This document shows positions 17,783-26,468 of a stretch of 38,796 nucleotides of DNA, in pieces. The translations under genes and the position numbers were made by a program. Origin of the DNA: Hyphomicrobiales bacterium (GTDB taxonomy: Bacteria; Pseudomonadota; Alphaproteobacteria; Rhizobiales; Beijerinckiaceae); assembly GCA_027488155.1 (NCBI GenBank), contig JAIYCE010000077.1, forward strand, positions 1-38,796. The letters run 5' to 3'. Below the pieces are notes generated by a model. That model saw only the letters and a program-made list of their open reading frames with translations. It made no database searches and was not told the origin of the DNA. Numbering within the stretch: position 1 is the stretch's first letter; each line of letters opens with the position of its first letter.

Positions 17783-18307
17783 ATGCAATCTGGGCGTCTG
17801 GTGGCGTGCCTTTGGGCAGGGATGCTCTCCCTGCCCGCCTCGGCACAAAACCCGACGCTCCAGCAGGCTTGGTACAATTTCTATCGTTCGCAAGACCCGC
17901 AGTTTCAGATGCAATGCGGGCTAGATCTTTACCGTTTTAATCGAACCGTGCTCGAAGGAATTACGGCATTTTGGTTCGACCCGCGCACGAACAACTGGGT
18001 CAAACTCGAGCAACTCATTGCCAATCAGTCGCTTGTCTCGTTTCAAGGGATCGGGCGTCCGCTTGACAAGCTCGACCAGCTCGACATGAGTTGGTTCGCT
18101 CAAGCAGCTTACCAGCAGGGTGCGCCTGACGGCGCGGCGCTCGACGTCAATATGCAACAGCATATTCCGCAGCGCTATTTCATCGATATGCAAGCGGCCT
18201 ATACCTATTCCAAAATCATCCCCATGACTGTCGTCCGCTTTACCGCCGGTGGACGGGCCATTTCGGTGACGCTGCCTGAAGCCCCCAGTACAGCCACGCC
18301 CTGCTAA
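17783..18307 (+). CDS. Secreted protein of unknown function
   Basis: This 174-residue protein has a probable Sec signal peptide (about 1-22, ending LPASAQ) and no family that I recognise. The mature part is rich in Gln and aromatic residues, has one internal Cys at about residue 45 and ends in Cys. Segments such as WYNFYRSQDPQFQMQCGLDL and IPQRYFIDMQAAYTYSKIIP suggest a compact periplasmic domain. Its ATG is two bases after the Tim44-like gene stop, so the two proteins are probably made together and may act together at the envelope. An in-frame start 36 bases upstream exists but would overlap the previous gene. Confidence 0.7.
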   Translation: MQSGRLVACLWAGMLSLPASAQNPTLQQAWYNFYRSQDPQFQMQCGLDLYRFNRTVLEGITAFWFDPRTNNWVKLEQLIANQSLVSFQGIGRPLDKLDQLDMSWFAQAAYQQGAPDGAALDVNMQQHIPQRYFIDMQAAYTYSKIIPMTVVRFTAGGRAISVTLPEAPSTATPC

Positions 18308-18369
18308 TGCAATGCGCCCATGCGCTTAGGATTTGGCTGTTTCACATCTGAACGCCTAAGCTCTTCAGT

Positions 18370-20652
18370 GTGACCGAGTCTTCTCCCCTCCACGACACAC
18401 AATCCGATCCGCGCAGCCGCCGGCGCGCGGAGGATTGGCGTTTCGTCACCGGGCAAGGCCGCTACACCGACAATCTGCATAAGGACGGTGTTCGGGTCGC
18501 CTTGGTTGTCCGCTCGCCCCATGCACACGCCGTGATCCGTCACATCGACGCCAGCCCTGCACGCTGCTGTCCCGGCGTGCGCGCCCTCTTCACCGGTGCC
18601 GATCTCGCAGCCGATGGGCTTGGTGCCCTCTCCTGCTCCTTGCCTTTGCCCGGGCTTATCGTGCCGCAACGCCTGCCGCTCGCGACAGACCGCGTGCGCT
18701 TCATGGGGGATCCTGTCGCGCTGATCGTGGCCGATACCCTCGCCGCCGCGCAGGACGCCGCCGAAGCTATCCTTATCGACTATGAAGCGCTGCCGCCTCT
18801 CACCGATTCACGGCACGCGCAGGATCGCAATGCGCCCTGCGTTTGGGACGAAGCGCCTGACAATCGCGCTTTCGTCTATGACAGAGGCGATCCCGCTGCC
18901 GTTGCCGATGCTTTTGCGATGGCCGCACACATCGCGGAGATCGATCTCGTCAACAACCGCGTTGCCGCGATGGCACTCGAACCACGAACAGTGAGCGCGC
19001 ATTACGATGCCGCGCGCGACCATTATACGCTGACCCTATCGGCCGCATCGGTCCATCTATTTCGTCCTGAAATCGCTGCCGTGTTGCGTGTGCGCGACGA
19101 ACAGATCGACCTTATCGTGCCCGATGCCGGCGGCGGTTTCGGCATGAAAAATGTCGCCTATCCGGAATATGCCCTGCTGGCATGGGCGGCGAAGAAGACC
19201 GGTTATACCTTGCATTGGACCGCGGACCGGATCGAGGAATTTTCTTCGGGCGTGCATGGGCGCGACAACATCACGCGCGGGCGGCTCGCGCTCGACGCGA
19301 AGGGCCGCTTCCTTGCGCTCGATGTGAAAACGATTGCCAATCTCGGCGCTTATGTGAGCTCGCTCGGACCGGGGTCGGCGACAACAGCGCCGACGCCGGC
19401 GATGGGCGGCGTCTATGCCATTCCGGCCGTGGCGATGCATGTCGAGGGTGTGTTTACTCACACGGCACCTGTCGACGCGTATCGTGGCGCGGGTAAGCCA
19501 GAAGCCAATTATCTCATCGAGCGATTGATCGACATCGCTGCGCGGCAATTAGGGTTCGATCCCATTTCACTGCGCCGGATCAATCTGCCGAAACGCTATC
19601 CGCATGTAAATGCGTTCGGCTATACGATCGACAGCGGCGCGCCGCGCGATCTTCTCACGCGTGCCCTCGTCCATGCCGACGTTAAGGGATTTCGCAAGCG
19701 CAAAGCCGAGTCCAAAAGGCGCGGTCGGTTGCGCGGGCTTGGGTTTGCGTTTTTTATCGAAACATCGCGCGGTCCTGTCGGGGAAGATGCGTGGCTCCGT
19801 TTGCAGCACGATGGATGCATCGATTTAGCAGTCGGCTCGCAATCGAATGGGCAGGGCCATGAGACGAGCATGATCCAGTTCGTTGCGGATGAACTCGGGC
19901 TGCCTTTCAACTCTTTCCGTTATGTGCAAGCCGATACGCGCGTTGTGCCAAGCGGCGGTGGGCATGGCGGCGCGCGCTCTTTTCCCATGGCGGGACCTGC
20001 TATCGCGTCAGCCGCGTTGCGTTTTCGTGCCAAGCTCATTCGTTCGGCCGCACATTTGCTGCAAGCGCCCGAAGCGGAATGCACACTTTGCAGCGACGGC
20101 GTGCGGCACGAACCCAGCGGACGCATCATCAATTTATCGACGATCGCGCAGGAAAGCGGTGTGTTTGAATCCCATGCGCGCAACGAGAACGATCTCTATA
20201 ATTTCCCGATGGGTTGCCATGTCGCGGAAGTCGAGATCGATCCCGAGACGGGGCGTACGGAGTTGATGCGCTATGCCGGCGCGGACGATTACGGCACGCT
20301 GATCAACCCGCTGCTTGCTGAAGGCCAAGTACATGGCGGCCTCGCGCAGGGCATTGGTCAAGCACTGCTCGAAGAAATACGTTATGACGACAATGGGCAA
20401 CTCATCAGCGCGAGCCTGATGGATTACGCCGTCCCGCGCGGTGACGATCTGCCATCTTTCAACATCGCCTTCATCGAGAATGCGACAAGCGCTAACCCGC
20501 TCGGCGTCAAAGGCGCGGGACAAGCCGGTGCCATCGCCGCGCCGCAAACCGTCATGAATGCGATCATCGACGCGCTGTCACCCTACGGCGTGGCGCATAT
20601 CGATATGCCCGCCACACCGGAGAAGGTTTGGAAGGCGATGCATTCCCAATGA
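18370..20652 (+). CDS. Orphan molybdenum hydroxylase large subunit (CoxL-like, form II-type)
   Basis: This 760-residue protein belongs to the xanthine oxidase / CO dehydrogenase large-subunit family, which uses molybdopterin cytosine dinucleotide to hydroxylate a substrate. The N-terminus RRRAEDWRFVTGQGRYTDNL begins the a/b hammerhead domain, followed by the molybdopterin-binding domains with GGGFGMKN near 256-263. The active-site loop reads AYRGAGKPE at 370-378, the form-II type and not the AYRCSFR of true CO dehydrogenase. At the usual catalytic Glu position the motif is GVKGAGQAG, with Gln718. No FAD (CoxM) or 2Fe-2S (CoxS) subunit gene is in the window. The only possible start in this frame near the family N-terminus is GTG at 18370, with a weak ribosome site. 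Substrate unknown. Confidence 0.88.
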   Translation: MTESSPLHDTQSDPRSRRRAEDWRFVTGQGRYTDNLHKDGVRVALVVRSPHAHAVIRHIDASPARCCPGVRALFTGADLAADGLGALSCSLPLPGLIVPQRLPLATDRVRFMGDPVALIVADTLAAAQDAAEAILIDYEALPPLTDSRHAQDRNAPCVWDEAPDNRAFVYDRGDPAAVADAFAMAAHIAEIDLVNNRVAAMALEPRTVSAHYDAARDHYTLTLSAASVHLFRPEIAAVLRVRDEQIDLIVPDAGGGFGMKNVAYPEYALLAWAAKKTGYTLHWTADRIEEFSSGVHGRDNITRGRLALDAKGRFLALDVKTIANLGAYVSSLGPGSATTAPTPAMGGVYAIPAVAMHVEGVFTHTAPVDAYRGAGKPEANYLIERLIDIAARQLGFDPISLRRINLPKRYPHVNAFGYTIDSGAPRDLLTRALVHADVKGFRKRKAESKRRGRLRGLGFAFFIETSRGPVGEDAWLRLQHDGCIDLAVGSQSNGQGHETSMIQFVADELGLPFNSFRYVQADTRVVPSGGGHGGARSFPMAGPAIASAALRFRAKLIRSAAHLLQAPEAECTLCSDGVRHEPSGRIINLSTIAQESGVFESHARNENDLYNFPMGCHVAEVEIDPETGRTELMRYAGADDYGTLINPLLAEGQVHGGLAQGIGQALLEEIRYDDNGQLISASLMDYAVPRGDDLPSFNIAFIENATSANPLGVKGAGQAGAIAAPQTVMNAIIDALSPYGVAHIDMPATPEKVWKAMHSQ

Positions 20653-20679
20653 GTATTGGCTCCAGTCGCTGAAACGCCG

Positions 20680-21840
20680 TTACAAGCCTACGAGCGCGTC
20701 TTTCAGATCCTCGATCAAATCATCGCAATCCTCGACGCCGACAGAAAGCCGCACCAAACCATCATCGATCCCGAGGTCGGCGCGCACTTCAGGTGGCACA
20801 GACGCATGCGTCATGATGGCTGGGTGTTCAATCAGGCTTTCGACACCGCCCAGGCTTTCCGCCAGCGTGAATAATTGGCAGCGCTCAAGAAAGCGGCGCG
20901 AGGGTTCAAGACCACCCTTGATGCGCGCCGTGACGATACCGCCGAAGCCACGCATTTGACGTTTTGCGAGTTCGTGTTGCGGATGAGATTGCAAGCCGGG
21001 ATAGATTACGTTTTCGATGGCCGAATGGTTCTCGAGGAACGCCGCAATCCGCAAGGCGCTTGCGCAATGTCGCTCCATGCGCAACGACAAAGTCTTGAGA
21101 CCGCGCAAAGCAAGAAATGAATCGAACGGACCTGAGATGGCTCCGACAGCATTCTGAAGAAACGCCAAACGCTCGCGCAGTTCCGCATTCTCGCCGACGA
21201 CGACCGTGCCGCCCACCATATCGGAATGGCCATTCAAATATTTAGTGGTTGAATGCACGACGAGATCGAAGCCAAACTCCAGCGGACGCTGCACATAGGG
21301 GCTGGCGAAGGTGTTATCCGCGACGAGCCAAAGATCGTGCCCTTGCTTTAAACTAGCAATGGAAGCGAGATCGGCCAATTTCAAAAGCGGATTTGTCGGC
21401 GTCTCCACCCAAATCATTTTTGTCTCTTGGCGCATCGCCGCACGGACTGCATCCAGATTGCCAAGATCGATATAAGTCACATCAAGCCCCGCCGAGCGGC
21501 GCCGGACACGTTCGAACAAACGTCGCGTGCCGCCATACAAATCGTCGGAGGCTACGATATGGGCACCATGATCGAGCGTGTCGAGGATAGTCGCCGTTGC
21601 CGCGAGACCCGATGCGAAGGCAAAACCCTGAGTGCCACCTTCAAGATCGGCGATGCAACGTTCATAGGCCATGCGCGTCGGATTTTGCGAGCGCGCATAC
21701 TCATAACCCTTGTGCTGCCCCGGGCTTTCTTGCGCGAAGGTGGAGGTCGCATAAATCGGCATCATGACAGCGCCCGTTGTCGGATCGGGCGATTGCCCGG
21801 CATGAATGCAGCGCGTGGAAAAGGCGAGACGATTTTTCAT
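20680..21840 (-). CDS. Cys/Met-metabolism PLP enzyme (cystathionine gamma-lyase/gamma-synthase type)
   Basis: The 386-residue enzyme belongs to the PLP-dependent trans-sulfuration family. The PLP-binding Lys200 is in STTKYLNGHSD, preceded by the conserved WVETPTNPLLK, VADNTFASPYVQRPLEFG and the N-terminal YEYARSQNPTR (cofactor-phosphate contacts). The C-terminal ESLGGVESLIEHPAIMTHASVP is also typical. It overlaps the cystathionine beta-synthase stop by ATGA. This pairing suggests gamma-lyase action, releasing cysteine from cystathionine, giving a complete reverse trans-sulfuration route from homocysteine. Gamma-synthase activity cannot be excluded by sequence. Confidence 0.9.
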   Translation of the reverse strand: MKNRLAFSTRCIHAGQSPDPTTGAVMMPIYATSTFAQESPGQHKGYEYARSQNPTRMAYERCIADLEGGTQGFAFASGLAATATILDTLDHGAHIVASDDLYGGTRRLFERVRRRSAGLDVTYIDLGNLDAVRAAMRQETKMIWVETPTNPLLKLADLASIASLKQGHDLWLVADNTFASPYVQRPLEFGFDLVVHSTTKYLNGHSDMVGGTVVVGENAELRERLAFLQNAVGAISGPFDSFLALRGLKTLSLRMERHCASALRIAAFLENHSAIENVIYPGLQSHPQHELAKRQMRGFGGIVTARIKGGLEPSRRFLERCQLFTLAESLGGVESLIEHPAIMTHASVPPEVRADLGIDDGLVRLSVGVEDCDDLIEDLKDALVGL

Positions 21841-23201
21841 TGCGGTTTCTTTCGCAATTCGTTGATAAGGTCGATGCGGGTGACGAGTCCGAGAAACTCG
21901 TCGCCATCGACAATGACGGGGACGAGGTTGGCCGCAAACAGCGGCAACAATTCTGTGGCCGGGGAATTGGCTGCTAGCGTGCGCAACCGTGCCGTCATGG
22001 CATCGCGCACTCTCGTTTCGAAGGCGCGAGGATCGGCTACAAGCCGATCCAGAATATCGCTCTCGTCAATCAGGCCGACGAGCTTGCCATGTTCGATGAC
22101 CGGCAATTGCGATACATCGGCAGCGCGCATACGTGCAAAAGCCGAGCGCAAAGTCTCTTCGGGTGCGACTACGATGGTGCCGCCTTCGGCGAAGCGATTG
22201 ATAACGAGATCGCGTACGGTGCCAGTTGCGGGCCGGTCCAGCCAACCTTCCTGCGCGACAAAGGCATCGCTAAAAACCTTCGAGAGATATTTCGCACCGC
22301 TATCGCAAACGAGGGTCACGACACGTTTCGGCTCTGCCTGTTCATGGCAATAGCGCAGCGCTGCCGCCAAAAGCGTTCCAGCCGATGATCCGCCGAGAAT
22401 CCCCTCCTTGCGCAGAAGATCGCGCGCAGCAGAGAAACTGTCCCTGTCGGAAATCGCGTAAGCGCGTTTGACAAGCGAGAGATCGCAATTGGGCGGTACA
22501 AAATCCTCGCCAATGCCCTCCACAACCCACGAACCAGCTTCAGTCATCTCGCCCGTATTCACGAGTGGCGCGAGAATGGAGCCGATAGGATCGGCGAGCA
22601 CCATCTCGGTCTTCGGCGAATGGGTGCGCATGTAGCGGCCAATGCCTGTCAGCGTGCCGCCGGAGCCGACACCGACGACAATGGCATCCACATCGCCATC
22701 CATCTGCGCGAGAATTTCCGGGCCGGTGGTTGCTTCGTGGGCAGCGGGATTGGCCGGATTTTCGAACTGGTTGGCATAGATTGCTCCCGGCGTCTTGCCG
22801 AGAATGTCCTGTGCGAGGTCCTGATAATAATCGGGATGGCCTTTGCCAACATCCGACCGGGTCAGGATCACCTCGGCGCCCAGCGCTTTGGCGTGGAGCA
22901 CCTTCTCGCGCGACATCTTATCTGGCACCACAAGAACGGTTCGGTATCCGCGGCTGGCCGCGACGAGGGCAAGGCCCACACCTGTATTACCCGCCGTAGC
23001 CTCAATGATCGTGCCGCCTGGCTTGAGGCGGCCATCCCGCTCCGCCGCCTCGATCATCGCGCGAGCGGGCCGGTCCTTGATAGAGCCTGAGGGGTTCTGG
23101 CTCTCTAATTTAAGGAAAAGCGAGCAAAGACCGGTGTCGAACCCCTTCACCTGTACGAGAGGGGTGTGGCCGATCAAGTCGAGTGCGCCTTGCGCCGCCA
23201 T
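21837..23201 (-). CDS. Cystathionine beta-synthase with C-terminal CBS domain pair
   Basis: The enzyme (454 residues) condenses homocysteine and serine (or an activated serine) to cystathionine. PLP Lys42 lies in SGSIKDR, with the substrate loop EATAGNTGVG near 66-75, the phosphate-binding GVGSGGTLTG, and GGSSAGTLLAA near 280. Two CBS motifs follow at about 332-454, including VSQLPVIEHGKLVGLIDESDIL, a possible adenosyl regulatory site. The N-terminal heme domain of animal enzymes is absent. The ATG at 23201 is chosen for AGGAGAT upstream; a start 27 bases earlier lacks this. It is translationally coupled to the gamma-lyase gene. The 114-base upstream region is AT-rich. Confidence 0.92.
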   Translation of the reverse strand: MAAQGALDLIGHTPLVQVKGFDTGLCSLFLKLESQNPSGSIKDRPARAMIEAAERDGRLKPGGTIIEATAGNTGVGLALVAASRGYRTVLVVPDKMSREKVLHAKALGAEVILTRSDVGKGHPDYYQDLAQDILGKTPGAIYANQFENPANPAAHEATTGPEILAQMDGDVDAIVVGVGSGGTLTGIGRYMRTHSPKTEMVLADPIGSILAPLVNTGEMTEAGSWVVEGIGEDFVPPNCDLSLVKRAYAISDRDSFSAARDLLRKEGILGGSSAGTLLAAALRYCHEQAEPKRVVTLVCDSGAKYLSKVFSDAFVAQEGWLDRPATGTVRDLVINRFAEGGTIVVAPEETLRSAFARMRAADVSQLPVIEHGKLVGLIDESDILDRLVADPRAFETRVRDAMTARLRTLAANSPATELLPLFAANLVPVIVDGDEFLGLVTRIDLINELRKKPQ

Positions 23202-23315
23202 AGCGGATCTCCTGTTGGCGCAATTCACATATCAGATGTTATTTATATTTATACTACATAATTCTAATGTTTAAATATACGCTCACACTCAATAGACGAG
23301 ACCCGGTCCGGTTCG
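23202..23315 (-). promoter_or_regulatory. AT-rich upstream region of the CBS-CGL operon
   Basis: This short gap between the ABC-F stop and the CBS start is strikingly A/T-rich (especially 23227-23280) compared with its GC-rich surroundings. It probably carries the CBS promoter. A short inverted repeat, ACAT at 23227-23230 and ATGT at 23236-23239, lies within it. I see no known riboswitch. Confidence 0.45.
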
Positions 23316-24938
23316 TCAGCTATGAAGCCCCGGCGCTTCTTGGCCGGTGCGGGCGACATATTCGAGATAGCCGCCGCCATATTGATGTACCCCGTCCGGC
23401 GTCACCTCGAGCACACGGTTCGACAGTTCCGCCAAGAAATGGCGATCATGCGATACAAAGAGCATCGTACCTTCGAATTCCCGTAACGCGGCGATCAACA
23501 TTTCCTTGGTTGCCATATCGAGATGGTTGGTCGGTTCATCGAGCACGAGAAAATTCGGCGGATCGAATAACATCAACGCCATCACGAGACGCGCCTTCTC
23601 GCCACCCGACAAAACACGGCAGCGTTTTTCGATGTCGTCGCCCGAAAAGCCGAAACATCCGGCGAGCGTGCGCAAAGCGCCCTGCCCGGCTGTGGGAAAC
23701 GCATGTTCGAGGGTTTCGAACACGGTATGCTCGCCGTCGAGCAAGTCCATCGCGTGCTGCGCGAAGTAACCCATCTTCACCGCAGCGCCGATTTGTACAG
23801 AACCGGAATCGGGTGAAGTGTCGCCAGCGATCAGTTTCAAAAGCGTTGATTTACCCGCGCCATTGACGCCCATCACGCACCAGCGTTCACGGCGGCGAAT
23901 AGTGAGATCCAGCCCTTCATAAATCGTACGGCTGCCATAAGCTTTCTTTACATGCGCGAGGCTCGCCACGTCGTCGCCCGAACGCGGCGTGGGCGGAAAG
24001 TCGAACGTGACCGACTGACGACGGCGCGGCGGCTCGACACGCTCGATCTTCTCAAGCTTCTTAACGCGGCTTTGTACCTGCGCTGCATGCGATGCGCGCG
24101 CCTTAAACCGTTCGATAAACTTAATTTCCTTTGCCAACATAGCCTGCTGGCGTTCAAATTGTGCTTGTTGCTGCTTTTCAGACAGTGCGCGCTGCTGTTC
24201 GTAGAATCCATAATCGCCGGAATAGGTCGTCAACGATCCGCCATCGATCTCGACAATCTTGTTAACGATGCGGTTCATGAATTCGCGATCATGCGACGTC
24301 ATCATCAATGCGCCGTCATAGGCTTTCAGAAAGTTTTCGAGCCAGATGAGGCTTTCAAGATCAAGATGGTTCGACGGTTCGTCGAGCAGCATCACATCGG
24401 GCTTCATCAAAAGAATGCGCGCCAAGGCAACGCGCATCTTCCATCCACCTGAGAGCTTGCCGACATCGCCGTCCATCATCTCCTGCGAAAAACTCAGACC
24501 CGCCAACACTTCGCGGGCCTTGCCTTCGAGGGCGTAGCCGCCCAATTCCTCAAAGCGGCCTTGCACTTCGCCATAACGTTCGATGAGCGCTTCGATTTGA
24601 TCGAGCTTGTCGGGGTCGGCCATATCGGTTTCAAGCGCGCGCAGTTCGGCTGCCACTTCGCTCACATTACCCGCACCATCCATCACTTCAGCAACAGCGC
24701 TGCGACCGGCCATTTCGCCGACATCTTGACTGAAATAGCCAATCGTCGTGCCGCGATCGATCGAGACATTGCCTTCGTCAGGCGCGTCCTGTCCTGTCAT
24801 CATGCGGAACAAGGTCGATTTGCCCGCACCGTTCGGGCCGACGAGCCCTGCCTTCTCGCCGCGCTGCAACGTAGCAGACGCTTCGATGTACAAGATTTGA
24901 TGGCCGTTCTGTTTGGAAATGTTTTCGAGGCGGATCAT
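23316..24938 (-). CDS. ABC-F family ATPase (ribosome-associated)
   Basis: The 540-residue protein has two ABC domains and no membrane segment, the architecture of ABC-F translation factors that bind the ribosomal E site. Walker A motifs are GPNGAGKST (34-42) and GVNGAGKST (357-365); signatures are LSGGWKMRV (162-170) and LSGGEKARL. The Walker B motifs are LLDEPSNHLD and VLDEPTNHLD. Between the two halves, about 240-305, lies the charged, coiled-coil-forming P-site linker (QQQAQFERQQAML...KKLEKIERVEPPRRR). Subfamily (Uup, EttA, YbiT, YheS) cannot be settled by eye. It lies 32 bases downstream of phnA. Confidence 0.93.
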   Translation of the reverse strand: MIRLENISKQNGHQILYIEASATLQRGEKAGLVGPNGAGKSTLFRMMTGQDAPDEGNVSIDRGTTIGYFSQDVGEMAGRSAVAEVMDGAGNVSEVAAELRALETDMADPDKLDQIEALIERYGEVQGRFEELGGYALEGKAREVLAGLSFSQEMMDGDVGKLSGGWKMRVALARILLMKPDVMLLDEPSNHLDLESLIWLENFLKAYDGALMMTSHDREFMNRIVNKIVEIDGGSLTTYSGDYGFYEQQRALSEKQQQAQFERQQAMLAKEIKFIERFKARASHAAQVQSRVKKLEKIERVEPPRRRQSVTFDFPPTPRSGDDVASLAHVKKAYGSRTIYEGLDLTIRRRERWCVMGVNGAGKSTLLKLIAGDTSPDSGSVQIGAAVKMGYFAQHAMDLLDGEHTVFETLEHAFPTAGQGALRTLAGCFGFSGDDIEKRCRVLSGGEKARLVMALMLFDPPNFLVLDEPTNHLDMATKEMLIAALREFEGTMLFVSHDRHFLAELSNRVLEVTPDGVHQYGGGYLEYVARTGQEAPGLHS

Positions 24939-24970
24939 GGCTTAGGCTATCTTGCAGGAGTGGAATGGGC

Positions 24971-25189
24971 TTAGCCCTTTTTGACGAATTCCGTCCGCAG
25001 CACGAGGCCGCGCACGCCTTCGACATTGCATTCGATTTCTTCCGGGTTTCCCGTCAGGCGAATGTTCTTCACCTTCGTTCCACCCTTCACCGTGAGCGAC
25101 GCACCTTTAACCTTCAAATTCTTCGTCACGATGACAGTGTCGCCATCGTTCAATTCATTGCCATTGCTGTCGCGGGTAACATCGGACAC
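24971..25189 (-). CDS. Short PhnA/YjdM-family protein
   Basis: This 72-residue protein matches the C-terminal domain of the PhnA/YjdM family (DSNGNELNDGDTVIVTKNLKVKGAS... and GLVLRTEFVKKG). The E. coli protein is about 111 residues with an N-terminal zinc-ribbon; that part is missing here, as in other short alphaproteobacterial members I know of. Despite its old name, a phosphonate role is not established. The GTG at 25189 is chosen because GAAGGA lies eight bases upstream and the product starts at the domain boundary. It lies just after the rplM-rpsI terminator and before the ABC-F gene. Confidence 0.85.
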   Translation of the reverse strand: MSDVTRDSNGNELNDGDTVIVTKNLKVKGASLTVKGGTKVKNIRLTGNPEEIECNVEGVRGLVLRTEFVKKG

Positions 25190-25212
25190 GGAGATTTTCC
25201 TTCGGGATGCAA

Positions 25213-25241
25213 ACGAAAAGAGCCGCCACAATGTGGCGGCC
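25213..25241 (-). terminator. Terminator of the rplM-rpsI operon
   Basis: An 8-bp stem (25222-25229 with 25233-25240; nine if the loop closes) is followed on the minus strand by a T-rich CTCTTTTCGTTT tail. It lies 27 bases after the rpsI stop and separates rpsI from phnA. Confidence 0.85.
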
Positions 25242-25267
25242 CTTGAATTGCGAGTTTCGCAACGCGA

Positions 25268-25738
25268 TTAGCGCTTCGAGAACTGGAACGAACGACGAGC
25301 CTTCTTGCGGCCGTACTTCTTACGCTCGACCACACGGCTATCGCGGGTGAGGAAGCCGACCTTTTTAAGGATCGAACGGAGTTCCGGCTCGTAATAGGTG
25401 AGTGCCTTGGCGATGCCATGACGGACCGCACCGGCCTGACCCGAGAGACCGCCGCCAGCCACCGTCACGACGATATCAAAAGCGTCCATACGGTTGGCGA
25501 TGAGCAAAGGCTGCTGCAGGATCATGCGCAACACCGGACGAGCGAAATACACGTCGAGCTTGCGATCATTGACGGTGATCGTGCCCTTGCCGGGCTTGAT
25601 CCACACGCGGGCGACCGCGTCTTTGCGCTTGCCGGTCGCATAAGCGCGGCCTTGCGCATCGAGCTTCTGAACGTGAACGGGAGCCTCAGCCGGAGCCGAT
25701 GAACCCTTGAGATCCTGGAGGGACGAAAGCGTAGCCAT
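25268..25738 (-). CDS. rpsI: Ribosomal protein S9
   Basis: S9 is a protein of the 30S subunit head whose C-terminal tail reaches the P site. The 156-residue protein has the conserved [13 protein letters not shown] segment, [19 protein letters not shown] near 96-114, and the basic tail [19 protein letters not shown] ending in Lys-Arg. An N-terminal extension of about 30 residues is usual for alphaproteobacteria. The ATG at 25738 lies two bases after the rplM stop. Confidence 0.98.
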   Translation of the reverse strand: MATLSSLQDLKGSSAPAEAPVHVQKLDAQGRAYATGKRKDAVARVWIKPGKGTITVNDRKLDVYFARPVLRMILQQPLLIANRMDAFDIVVTVAGGGLSGQAGAVRHGIAKALTYYEPELRSILKKVGFLTRDSRVVERKKYGRKKARRSFQFSKR

Positions 25739-25740
25739 GA

Positions 25741-26217
25741 TCAAGCGCCCACATTCTTACGGTTGAGGACGGCAACGTTCACCACTTCAGGGTTCTGCGC
25801 CGCATGAGGATGCTCGGTGCCCTTATAGACACGGAGATTGCCGAGCTGACGGCGGCCGAGCGGACCGCGCGGAAGCATACGCTCCACAGCCTTCTCGACG
25901 ATACGCTCAGGAAAACGGCCTTCGAGAATGAACTTGGCCGAACGTTCCTTGATACCGCCCGGATAGCCGGTGTGGTGATAGTAATTCTTCTGTTCGCGCT
26001 TGCGACCAGTGAACACCACCTTCTCAGCGTTGATGACGATGACGTTGTCACCGCAATCGACGTGGGGGGTGAAAGTCGGCTTATGCTTGCCGCGCAGGCG
26101 AAGAGCGATAATCGAAGCAAGGCGGCCCACAACGAGGCCCTTGGCGTCGATCACGATCCACTTCTTCTCCACCTCGGCGGGCTTGGCCACAAAGGTATTG
26201 GCCGTGAGAGAGCTCAT
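25741..26217 (-). CDS. rplM: Ribosomal protein L13
   Basis: L13 is an early-assembling protein of the 50S subunit. The 158-residue protein contains [52 protein letters not shown] and [22 protein letters not shown], all standard L13 blocks. The ATG at 26217 gives the expected family start; longer open frame upstream is not conserved-looking. It heads the rplM-rpsI operon. The 251 bases before cysK hold the divergent promoters of this operon and cysK. Confidence 0.98.
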   Translation of the reverse strand: MSSLTANTFVAKPAEVEKKWIVIDAKGLVVGRLASIIALRLRGKHKPTFTPHVDCGDNVIVINAEKVVFTGRKREQKNYYHHTGYPGGIKERSAKFILEGRFPERIVEKAVERMLPRGPLGRRQLGNLRVYKGTEHPHAAQNPEVVNVAVLNRKNVGA

Positions 26218-26364
26218 GGTCTTGTTTCCGTTTGTAAAAACAAACCGCGCGGAACGGGTCGCGCGCGAACTGAGGCTGCGTATAAGGGCTCGGCACGGCC
26301 GCGTCAACCCGTTTCGTTGCATTCATAGATCCGAAAAGCGTTGCAAAATATAGATGTTTTGAAT

Positions 26365-26382
26365 GCGGTATTATTTTACCGC
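26365..26382. other. Inverted repeat in the rplM-cysK divergent region
   Basis: GCGGTA (26365-26370) and TACCGC (26377-26382) are perfect inverted copies separated by six A/T bases. This is compatible with a regulator site or a leader hairpin for cysK, which starts about 90 bases on. I see no clear -35/-10 pair, and the rest of the 26218-26468 region shows nothing recognisable. Confidence 0.35.
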
Positions 26383-26468
26383 GATCTTTGATACCTCCCC
26401 TCGCCTTTTGGAGATGTCAGCACTAATAACAGGCTAGCTAATAGGCAGACCCAATTCCACAGACAGAT

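Noticed and set aside
16806-17846. 346-residue minus-strand open frame opposite the Tim44-like gene
   Set aside because: Composition is Arg/Ala-rich and repetitive as expected for an antisense shadow; the plus-strand gene has a signal, membrane helix and domain.
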